Source: JBECKQ01 sp040235375 (lineage in GTDB: Bacteria; Planctomycetota; Phycisphaerae; UBA1845). Taken from it: a stretch of DNA of 7,436 nt. The position numbers and the translations under genes are program-made. The DNA lies in assembly GCA_040235375.1 (NCBI GenBank), contig JBECKQ010000185.1:1-7436 (forward strand), in the 5' to 3' direction. The notes beneath the pieces are model-generated. The model had not been told where the DNA came from, ran no database searches, and saw only the letters and a list, made by a program, of their open reading frames with translations. The number at the start of each line of letters is the position of its first letter. Positions within the stretch are counted from its first letter, which is position 1. Of this stretch, positions 1-7,436 are shown one piece after another.

Positions 1-2
1 AG

Positions 3-2786
<2,784 letters not shown>

Positions 2787-2813
2787 GACGCGACGGGAAA
2801 TCACCGACCTTCG

Positions 2814-3830
2814 TCAGGGATCCTGGCCGGTTTCGGCGCGGTAGAGTCGGGCGGGGGATTCGGGCTGGCCCGTTCGGGCGGACAGGTAGGCGGTCTGGAT
2901 GACACATAGTGTCATCAAGTGTTGATCGATCGGCGAAAGTGTGGCGGACAGGCCCGCGGCGAGAGACGCGGCAAAGGCATTGACCGCGGGCGCACAGCAG
3001 TTGGGCGAGCGAACGCGACTGATCGAAGGCTGCCGGCCGTCCGCGTCGGTCACGATCATCTCCTTCGGCGTAACGACGACCGTCGCCCGCGTGCCGTGCA
3101 GGCGGTAGCGCCAATACGAATGCGCCCCCATACGCCGGCAGTTCAACGTCGCCACGCGACTGCCGGGAAAACGTAGCAGCACCGTGGCGGCGTCTTCCGT
3201 GTCCCATGTCCGCACCTCGGCCGCGGTCGCCGTTGATGGCACGACCGCGAGCACTTCATCCGGCCAGCCGAAGATGGAAACCAGCGCGTCGACCTGGTCA
3301 TACGCGTCGTTCAACAGAACGCCGCCGCCCGCCCGCGCGGAGTCTCCTCTCCAACCTTGCAGGTTCCCCACCGGGCTGATCACGTTCACATGCGCCGAAA
3401 AGAGACGCCCGCTGATCATCTCGATGTTGCGCAGGCGGACGTAGGCCGGCTCCGGCTCCCATACGCGCAGCACGGAAAACGGCACGCCCGCCACGGCGAA
3501 GAATTCCGTTGCCGACCACGCGTCCGTCAACGTCGGCAGCGGCGGCGCCGTCGCGAGCACTGCGATCCCCTGCTCCACTGCCAGCTTCAGGTAGTCCGAT
3601 CGCTCGAAAGGCGGCATGGCGACAAACAGCACGCGCGGGCGCGGCTCGATCATTACAGACCGATAATCCGAGAAGGACTCGGAACCGAACCGCTCGCCCG
3701 CGCGATCGGCCAGCGACCTGTTGCGATCCGCGACCGCCACCAGGTCAAAGGTCGGGTTCGCCCTGATGGCCTCGCACAGTGTCCAGCCGAGCCCCGTCAG
3801 ACCCGAGACAGCCGCACGCCATCTTTCCAA
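2814..3830 (-). CDS. Gfo/Idh/MocA-fold protein, probably not a standard dehydrogenase
   Basis: The 338-residue protein has the layout of the Gfo/Idh/MocA family, whose members use NAD(P) to oxidise or reduce sugars and related compounds. An N-terminal Rossmann fold (AAVSGLTGLG, residues 6-15; LVAVADRN, 30-37) precedes a C-terminal sheet domain with GGGVLLNDAYDQVDAL (168-183). The start is the TTG at 3830-3828: it has GGAGGA 7 nt upstream and homology begins within a few residues. The frame stays open to 4115, but that stretch is arginine-rich and unlike the family. Key residues are altered. The glycine motif reads GLTGLG, the EKP motif that supplies the catalytic Lys reads APP (95-97), and the His of the DxGxHxxD-like motif is Asp178. 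Binding of a sugar or nucleotide without catalysis is possible. Its stop lies 27 nt from the convergent secA stop. The substrate cannot be told. Confidence 0.85.
   Translation of the reverse strand: MERWRAAVSGLTGLGWTLCEAIRANPTFDLVAVADRNRSLADRAGERFGSESFSDYRSVMIEPRPRVLFVAMPPFERSDYLKLAVEQGIAVLATAPPLPTLTDAWSATEFFAVAGVPFSVLRVWEPEPAYVRLRNIEMISGRLFSAHVNVISPVGNLQGWRGDSARAGGGVLLNDAYDQVDALVSIFGWPDEVLAVVPSTATAAEVRTWDTEDAATVLLRFPGSRVATLNCRRMGAHSYWRYRLHGTRATVVVTPKEMIVTDADGRQPSISRVRSPNCCAPAVNAFAASLAAGLSATLSPIDQHLMTLCVIQTAYLSARTGQPESPARLYRAETGQDP
2898..2916. repeat. Perfect inverted repeat with 8-bp arms, inside the Gfo/Idh/MocA-like gene
   Basis: GATGACAC and GTGTCATC are exact reverse complements separated by ATA, giving a 19-nt palindrome about 85 nt before the stop of the minus-strand gene. 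No T-run follows on either strand, so it is not a typical intrinsic terminator. It could be a protein-binding site or chance: one such palindrome in 7 kb is not statistically striking. Confidence 0.6.
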
Positions 3831-3837
3831 TGTGGAC

Positions 3838-3843
3838 TCCTCC
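3838..3843 (-). promoter_or_regulatory. Ribosome-binding site that decides a TTG start
   Basis: On the minus strand GGAGGA is followed by 7 nt and then TTG (3830-3828). This near-perfect anti-Shine-Dalgarno match at ideal spacing, together with the start of Rossmann-fold homology right after it, selects the TTG over upstream ATG or GTG codons in the same open frame. Confidence 0.8.
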
Positions 3844-4037
3844 GCCGTTGAACATGTTTGCCGAGGCCGACCATCAGTTTTGCTACGTCGTCGGGTGGCC
3901 GTTTTTGGCCGGCGCGCGGCCCGCGCAAACCGTAACACGCTGCGCCGGCGAATGTTGCCGATGCGAGCGGCCTCCCGACGCCCATTTGCACCATGGCGTG
4001 AGCTTAGCGAGTGTCGCGTGTTGGACCAACGACGAAA

Positions 4038-4066
4038 TTGACTTGGGTTTCGCCGCTCCCTACGAT
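4038..4066 (+). promoter_or_regulatory. Sigma70-type promoter for the HEAT-TPR gene
   Basis: TTGACT (4038-4043, five of six consensus bases) and TACGAT (4061-4066, four of six) are separated by exactly 17 nt. Transcription would start near 4073, giving a leader of about 70 nt before the ATG at 4144. That leader holds GGAGGA at 4097-4102 inside a small GGAG-GAA-CTCC inverted repeat, too far upstream to be the ribosome-binding site of this gene. Confidence 0.55.
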
Positions 4067-4143
4067 CAGGCTGAAAGCCGTGGCAAAGAGCGTTTCGGAG
4101 GAACTCCCCAAACATTTCGCAAACTGCTCACAGCGCCAATTGA

Positions 4144-4905
4144 ATGACTGTCAGCACCGATCAGATTCCAGGCCGGACAGAGAACGATCCGGGCATCCGC
4201 TTGCGTCGCCGGATGGCGCCTTTTCTCGTCCGGCACGATGAGCGCGGGCTGACCGAGTACCTCAGCCGCGACTGGACCGCGCGTGACCTAGCCCGGCTGC
4301 TCGGCCACCGCGATGCGCAAGTGGCCCAGCGGGCGGCCCTCGCGCTGGGGCTGATCGGCGGGCACGAACAAACGCCGGCCCTGGCCCGGGCGTTGCATCA
4401 CAACGATTACTTCGTGGCGTCGATGGCCGAGCGCGCCCTGTGGAGCGTCTGGTTCCGTGCCTCGTCCAGGCCCTGCCGCAAAGCGCTGCGCACGGCCGTT
4501 CGTCATATTCACAACAGCGAGTTCGACGAGGCCGGCGAACTGCTCGATCAGATTCTCATCGCCGATCCGGACTTTGCCGAGGCCAGTAACCAGCGAGCGG
4601 TGCTGTACTACCTGACCGAACGGTTCGAGCTCTCCATCATGGCCTGCCAGCGGACGCTGATGTTGAACCCGTATCATTTCGGTGCGGCGGCCGGACTCGG
4701 CCACAACCTCGTTCATCTTGGCCAGCACGCCAAAGCCATCGGCGCATATCGCCGGGCGATGGCCATTCACCCGCGGATGGAGGGCGTCCGCCAGTCGCTT
4801 CGGCAGGCACGCGATGCGGCCGCACGCGAGCACGCCCCGCGCGAATGCATTGTCGAGGCCGTCATTCCACTCACGGCCGCGACGGACGAATCGAGCTCCC
4901 GCTGA
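4144..4905 (+). CDS. HEAT-repeat plus TPR protein of unknown role
   Basis: This 253-residue protein has two kinds of helical repeat. Residues 46-73 and 77-105 look like HEAT or HEAT-like repeats (LLGHRDAQVAQRAALALGLI, then a second copy ending ERALWSVW). Residues about 112-142, 146-176 and 180-210 form three TPRs of 34-residue period ending in DP, NP and HP, with the usual Ala, Gly and Tyr positions. Such proteins are protein-binding scaffolds. No enzyme motif, signal peptide or membrane segment is seen, so it is probably cytoplasmic. An in-frame TGA at 4141-4143 directly abuts the ATG, so the start cannot lie further upstream. There is no clear Shine-Dalgarno; ATG 4213 is an alternative. It is transcribed away from the Gfo/Idh/MocA-like gene and lies 68 nt before the PIN-PhoH gene, possibly co-transcribed. 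Partners are unknown. Confidence 0.85.
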   Translation: MTVSTDQIPGRTENDPGIRLRRRMAPFLVRHDERGLTEYLSRDWTARDLARLLGHRDAQVAQRAALALGLIGGHEQTPALARALHHNDYFVASMAERALWSVWFRASSRPCRKALRTAVRHIHNSEFDEAGELLDQILIADPDFAEASNQRAVLYYLTERFELSIMACQRTLMLNPYHFGAAAGLGHNLVHLGQHAKAIGAYRRAMAIHPRMEGVRQSLRQARDAAAREHAPRECIVEAVIPLTAATDESSSR

Positions 4906-4934
4906 ACGTTCCCGAACCAGTGATCACAACAAGC

Positions 4935-4962
4935 TTGCCGGCGCGCGACGGCGGGCTATACT
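4935..4962 (+). promoter_or_regulatory. Promoter very close to the PIN-PhoH start codon
   Basis: TTGCCG (4935-4940) and TATACT (4957-4962, five of six) are 16 nt apart. The usual 7-nt distance puts transcription start at A4969, only 5 nt before the ATG at 4974. No Shine-Dalgarno lies between, so the mRNA would be nearly leaderless. Transcripts from the upstream gene could still read through. Confidence 0.5.
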
Positions 4963-4973
4963 CCCTTCACGCC

Positions 4974-6275
4974 ATGCGCAAGACCTATATCCTCGATACG
5001 AACGTGCTGCTGCACGATCCCGGGTCGCTGACCCGCTTCGTCGACAACGACGTTGTCATTCCCATCGATGTCATCGAGGAAATCGACCGCTTCAAGCACG
5101 AACCGACGGAGCGCGGCCATAACGCCCGCGAAGTGTCCCGCCGGCTCGACGCGCTCCGCGACGGCGTCAGCCTGGCGGACGGCATCCGGCTGGACAACGA
5201 GATCACGTTGCGCGTCTACTGGGACGGCAAGCCGCTGGGCGACGGGCGCGGCCGGGCCGACAACAACATCCTCGCCGCCGCCGGCACGATTCAGCGCAAG
5301 CAACCCGGCCAGTCGGTCATCATCGTCACGAAGGACATCAACCTCCGGCTTCGCGCGGACGCCATGGGGCTCAAGGCGCAGGATTACGAGTCCGACCGCG
5401 TCGGGCCCGCGGAGATGTACGACGGGCACGACGAGCTCATCCTCGACACGGCCCCGGTCGCGGAGCTGACGGCGGGCAATCCCATTTCCATTCCGGTCGA
5501 CTGCAAGCTGCACCCCAACGAGTACGTGCTTGTCCGCTCGACGGACACACCGCCCGCGAGCATTCTCACCCGCGCCGACGGGACGCGAACAAACCTGCTG
5601 CCGATCCGGACATATCCCCACGGCATCTGCGGCATCCGCCCGCGCAACAAGGAGCAATACTTCGCGGTCGACGCGCTGACGGCGGAGGATGTCAAGCTGG
5701 TGACGTTGATGGGCAAGGCGGGGACCGGCAAGACGCTTCTGGCGATGGCCGGCGCCATTCACGAAGTGCTCATTCGCAAGAACTTTCGGGGCGTGGTGGT
5801 GGCCCGGCCGACGATCGCCGTCGGAAGAGAGCTCGGCTTCCTCCCGGGCGACGTCGAGGACAAGATGGCCCCCTGGATGCGTCCGGTCCTCGACACGCTG
5901 GACTTCATCTTCGACCGGGCCGGGCAGATCGCCGGCCACAAACACTGCCAGGCGCTCCTGAAAAGCGGCCTTGTGGACATCCAATCCATCTCCCTGATCC
6001 GCGGGCGCAGCATCAGCAATCACTTCATCGTCGTCGATGAAGCGCAGAACCTCTCGCCCCTCGAGGTCAAGACGATCATCACCCGCGTGGGCCAGGCGTC
6101 CAAGGTGGTTCTCACCGGCGATCCGTACCAGATCGACAACCCGTACGTCGACTCGAGCAGCAACGGATTCAACTATCTGGTGAATCGCTTCCGCGACGAA
6201 GCGATCAGCGCTCACGTCGAGCTGCGCAAGGGCGAGCGCAGCGAACTGGCTGAGCTGGCCGCCAACCTCCTGTAG
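4974..6275 (+). CDS. PIN-PhoH fusion ATPase/ribonuclease (PhoH2/YlaK-like)
   Basis: The 433-residue protein joins an N-terminal PIN nuclease domain to a C-terminal PhoH ATPase domain. Mycobacterial PhoH2 proteins of this design unwind and cleave RNA; B. subtilis YlaK has similar length and order. The PIN part (about 1-140) keeps the acidic metal-binding residues D8 in LDTNVLL, E35 in VIEEID, D96 in RADNNIL and D121 in TKDINLR. The PhoH part (about 225-433) has Walker A GKAGTGKT (247-254), VARPTIAVG (276-284), Walker B FIVVDEAQN (351-359) and LTGDPYQID (380-388). All key residues look intact. The ATG at 4974 was chosen because the PIN fold starts immediately after it; the frame is open back to 4845, but only as an overlap of the upstream gene. 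No antitoxin-like gene precedes it, unlike the mycobacterial phoAT-phoH2 pair. The soluble cytoplasmic location and RNA role are family knowledge. Confidence 0.95.
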   Translation: MRKTYILDTNVLLHDPGSLTRFVDNDVVIPIDVIEEIDRFKHEPTERGHNAREVSRRLDALRDGVSLADGIRLDNEITLRVYWDGKPLGDGRGRADNNILAAAGTIQRKQPGQSVIIVTKDINLRLRADAMGLKAQDYESDRVGPAEMYDGHDELILDTAPVAELTAGNPISIPVDCKLHPNEYVLVRSTDTPPASILTRADGTRTNLLPIRTYPHGICGIRPRNKEQYFAVDALTAEDVKLVTLMGKAGTGKTLLAMAGAIHEVLIRKNFRGVVVARPTIAVGRELGFLPGDVEDKMAPWMRPVLDTLDFIFDRAGQIAGHKHCQALLKSGLVDIQSISLIRGRSISNHFIVVDEAQNLSPLEVKTIITRVGQASKVVLTGDPYQIDNPYVDSSSNGFNYLVNRFRDEAISAHVELRKGERSELAELAANLL

Positions 6276-6302
6276 TCCTGTCTGCGGGGCGCCTAACGGC
6301 CA

Positions 6303-6335
6303 ATAGAAAGGGGCGGATCCGGCTGGATCCACCCC
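6303..6335 (-). terminator. Intrinsic terminator of the peroxiredoxin gene
   Basis: Arms 6325-6335 and 6310-6320 form an 11-bp stem (GGGG-x-GGATCC) with a 4-nt loop. In minus-strand RNA the only imperfect position is a U-G wobble; in plus-strand RNA it is a C-A mismatch. On the minus strand the stem is followed by TTTCTAT, and on the plus strand by a mixed GATGGG. Both points favour termination of the minus-strand gene, whose stop lies 43 nt upstream. It may also weakly stop transcripts from the PhoH gene. Confidence 0.75.
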
Positions 6336-6377
6336 GATGGGTATCATTCGTCGCTTCTCGAATCGCTGCGGCCCGGC

Positions 6378-7016
6378 TTACTTGTTCGCCTTGCTGAAGT
6401 ACTCTTTCGAGCCCTCCGGATCGGCCTTCATCGTCGCCGCGCCGGGCTTCCAGTTCGCGGGACACACTTCGCCGTGCTCGGCCACGAACTGATAGGCCTC
6501 GATCAGCCGAAGGGCTTCATCCACGCTGCGCCCGACGGAGAGGTTGTTCACCGTGTAGGTTTGCAGGATGCCCTTGTCGTCGATGATGAAAATGCCGCGC
6601 GCGGCGACGCCGCCGTCCAGCAGGACGCCGTAGTCCCACGCGATCTCTTTCTTGATGTCGCTCAGCAGCGGGTAGCGAATTTCGCCGAGACCGCCTTCCT
6701 TCCGCGGCGTGTTGACCCAAGCGAGATGCGAGAAGTGGCTGTCCACGGAGCAGCCGATGACCTTCGCGTTGAGCTTGTTGAACTCGTCGAGTCGATCACT
6801 GAACGCGATGATCTCCGTGGGACACACAAAAGTGAAGTCCAGCGGATAAAAGAACAGAACGACCCAGTGGCCGCTGACTTTGCTGTCGCCGACCGTGAGG
6901 GTGCCGCCTTCGTAGCTGAGCGTCTGAAACGTCTTGCCCACCAGGGCCTGGCCGGTGAACCGAGGCGCCGGCTGACCGACCTGAATCGAACAGAATTCGT
7001 GCTCCATCTCTTCCAT
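6378..7016 (-). CDS. Typical 2-Cys peroxiredoxin (AhpC/Prx1 type)
   Basis: This enzyme reduces hydrogen peroxide, organic peroxides and peroxynitrite in the cytoplasm using a peroxidatic and a resolving cysteine. The 212-residue protein shows PLDFTFVCPTE with T62 and peroxidatic C65, R140 in the AARGIFIID strand, and resolving C185 in EVCPANW. Full family length is present. It also has GGLG (108-111) and a C-terminal YF (206-207), the two motifs linked to easy over-oxidation in eukaryotic-type Prx1. Start choice: the ATG at 7016-7014 has AAGGGG 7 nt upstream. ATG 7037 would add seven residues and has a weaker AGGG; both are possible. No ahpF or thioredoxin reductase gene is visible beside it, so its reductant is unknown. 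It is divergent from a HAD-type gene and ends at an intrinsic terminator. No OxyR or PerR site was recognised. Confidence 0.95.
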   Translation of the reverse strand: MEEMEHEFCSIQVGQPAPRFTGQALVGKTFQTLSYEGGTLTVGDSKVSGHWVVLFFYPLDFTFVCPTEIIAFSDRLDEFNKLNAKVIGCSVDSHFSHLAWVNTPRKEGGLGEIRYPLLSDIKKEIAWDYGVLLDGGVAARGIFIIDDKGILQTYTVNNLSVGRSVDEALRLIEAYQFVAEHGEVCPANWKPGAATMKADPEGSKEYFSKANK

Positions 7017-7023
7017 GGCATCG

Positions 7024-7029
7024 CCCCTT
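7024..7029 (-). promoter_or_regulatory. Ribosome-binding site favouring the start at 7016
   Basis: AAGGGG on the minus strand sits 7 nt before the ATG at 7016-7014. It is a five-of-six match to AAGGAG and supports this start over the ATG at 7037. Confidence 0.5.
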
Positions 7030-7117
7030 GTTGTCATGTGAAACTGACCCTGCCGGCCACGGGTAAGGCGCGGCCACGGTGGCCCGCACCGCGGTACGCC
7101 TTCCGGCCTGTCAACAG

Positions 7118-7145
7118 AGGATAGTGGACGGCGATGCCGGGGCAA
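7118..7145 (-). promoter_or_regulatory. Candidate promoter of the peroxiredoxin gene
   Basis: On the minus strand TTGCCC (7145-7140) and TATCCT (7123-7118) are 16 nt apart, the same -35 core and spacing as the PhoH promoter. Transcription would start near 7111, with a leader of about 95 nt. The -10 box matches at four of six positions, so this is tentative. Confidence 0.35.
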
Positions 7146-7208
7146 GTACCGGCGCGATTTTCTCCCGCCACCGGCCGCACACCTCGCTTGCCGTTCACCA
7201 GTCGCGAC

Positions 7209-7236
7209 TTCCCGCGGGCCGCGCATCCGCTAGAAT
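7209..7236 (+). promoter_or_regulatory. Candidate leaderless promoter of the HAD gene
   Basis: TAGAAT (7231-7236, five of six) ends 6 nt before the ATG at 7243, so the expected first transcribed base is the A of the start codon. A weak TTCCCG (7209-7214) lies 16 nt upstream of the -10 box. The TAG of the -10 box is also an in-frame stop for the gene. Confidence 0.45.
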
Positions 7237-7242
7237 CCGTCC

Positions 7243-7436
7243 ATGCTGTCGGACATACGCGTCATCATGCTGGACTGGGGCGGGACGCTTGTGCACGTCG
7301 CGAGGCAGGAGGAGACGATCCGCCCATGCGTCCAGGCCGGCGTTGCTTTTCTTCGACGCGAGGGAGTGGAGCCTTCGGAGTCGGCGGTCACGGACTTGCT
7401 CGAAAGGTTTTCGCCGGCGATGAGCGAGCGCCGGCT
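7243..7436 (+). CDS. HAD-superfamily hydrolase, 3'-truncated by window edge
   Basis: Sixty-four codons are present before the right edge. The start MLSDIRVIMLDWGGTLVHVA shows a hydrophobic strand followed by HAD motif I (DxDxT type), including the nucleophile D11 and T15. HAD enzymes use this Asp to form a phospho- or alkyl-enzyme intermediate. The second Asp of the motif, the usual acid/base in phosphatases, is Gly13 (DWGGT). Phosphonoacetaldehyde hydrolase also lacks it (DWAGT), so a plain phosphatase role is less likely, but the rest of the protein is needed to decide. After motif I come helices that probably start the cap domain (residues 22-64). An in-frame TAG at 7231-7233 prevents a start upstream; ATG 7267 would remove most of the first strand. 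It is divergent from the peroxiredoxin gene, with 226 nt between the starts. Confidence 0.8.
   Translation, partial: MLSDIRVIMLDWGGTLVHVARQEETIRPCVQAGVAFLRREGVEPSESAVTDLLERFSPAMSERR

Larger units (their letters stand above)
3831..4143. other. Divergent intergenic region
   Basis: These 313 nt separate the divergent Gfo/Idh/MocA-like and HEAT-TPR genes. They contain the ribosome-binding site of the minus-strand gene (3838-3843), a good rightward promoter (4038-4066) and a GC palindrome, GCGCGG-C-CCGCGC (3914-3926). GGCC-GTTTTT-GGCC (3897-3910) is a weak hairpin that would lie in the minus-strand leader. No convincing leftward promoter was found. Open frames here give arginine- and proline-rich translations without recognisable domains, so I call it non-coding. 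Confidence 0.65.

Noticed and set aside
2787..2813. Possible bidirectional terminator between convergent secA and the Gfo/Idh/MocA-like gene
   Set aside because: The 27-nt gap has no stable hairpin and no T-run on either strand.
3831..4115. 95-residue N-terminal extension of the Gfo/Idh/MocA-like frame
   Set aside because: The stretch is arginine-rich and unlike the family, and a strong ribosome-binding site points to the internal TTG at 3830.
4845..4973. Longer PhoH start overlapping the HEAT-TPR gene
   Set aside because: The 43 added residues read the upstream gene in another frame and are not part of the PIN fold.
4144..6275. HEAT-TPR plus PIN-PhoH as a toxin-antitoxin pair
   Set aside because: The upstream protein has no DNA-binding or antitoxin features, the genes are 68 nt apart, and PhoH appears to have its own promoter.
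4956..6347. 463-codon open frame on the minus strand opposite PIN-PhoH
   Set aside because: It is a GC-rich antisense shadow of an intact, well-conserved gene. Its translation is Asp-, Arg- and Val-rich with no recognisable domain.
7109..7114. Exact TTGACA on the minus strand upstream of the peroxiredoxin gene
   Set aside because: No acceptable -10 box lies 15-19 nt downstream. The TTGCCC/TATCCT pair just upstream fits better, though the hexamer could still matter.

Overview
The window comes from a GC-rich bacterial chromosome. The long SecA with extra insertions, the HEAT/TPR protein, the PIN-PhoH protein and promoters lying almost on top of start codons suggest a member of the Planctomycetota or a relative. 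This placement is an inference from protein style; no rRNA or other taxonomic marker is present. I see no insertion sequence, integrase, tRNA, rRNA, CRISPR array or phage gene, and the layout looks like ordinary core chromosome.

Layout, left to right. (1) Positions 3-2786 (+): the C-terminal part of secA, cut by the window edge. (2) 2814-3830 (-): a Gfo/Idh/MocA-fold protein that converges on secA with a 27-nt gap. It starts at a TTG behind a strong Shine-Dalgarno and lacks the usual catalytic residues. (3) 3831-4143: a divergent intergenic region with a good sigma70-type promoter pointing right. (4) 4144-4905 (+): a HEAT-TPR scaffold protein. (5) 4974-6275 (+): a PIN-PhoH (PhoH2/YlaK-type) RNase/ATPase with a TATACT box 11 nt before its ATG. 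(6) 6303-6335: a hairpin terminator oriented for the minus strand. (7) 6378-7016 (-): a 2-Cys peroxiredoxin of the AhpC/Prx1 type. (8) 7243-7436 (+): the N-terminal end of a HAD-superfamily hydrolase, divergent from the peroxiredoxin gene and cut by the right edge.

The genes do not form an obvious single pathway. They cover protein export (SecA), RNA metabolism or stress (PIN-PhoH), peroxide defence (peroxiredoxin) and unassigned roles (Gfo/Idh/MocA-like, HEAT-TPR, HAD). The HEAT-TPR and PhoH genes are co-directional 68 nt apart and could be co-transcribed, but PhoH also has its own candidate promoter.

The most unusual material is inside SecA. There is a cysteine-rich insertion (CX2CX8CX2C plus four more Cys) between helicase motifs V and VI. 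There is a second insertion of about 64 residues in the same nucleotide-binding domain. A roughly 41-residue module that canonical SecA appears to carry once occurs here as four ungapped copies. Other points worth a look are the degenerate Gfo/Idh/MocA active site, the DWGGT motif I of the HAD protein, and two promoters that predict leaderless or nearly leaderless mRNAs. I do not see a convincing new multi-gene system.
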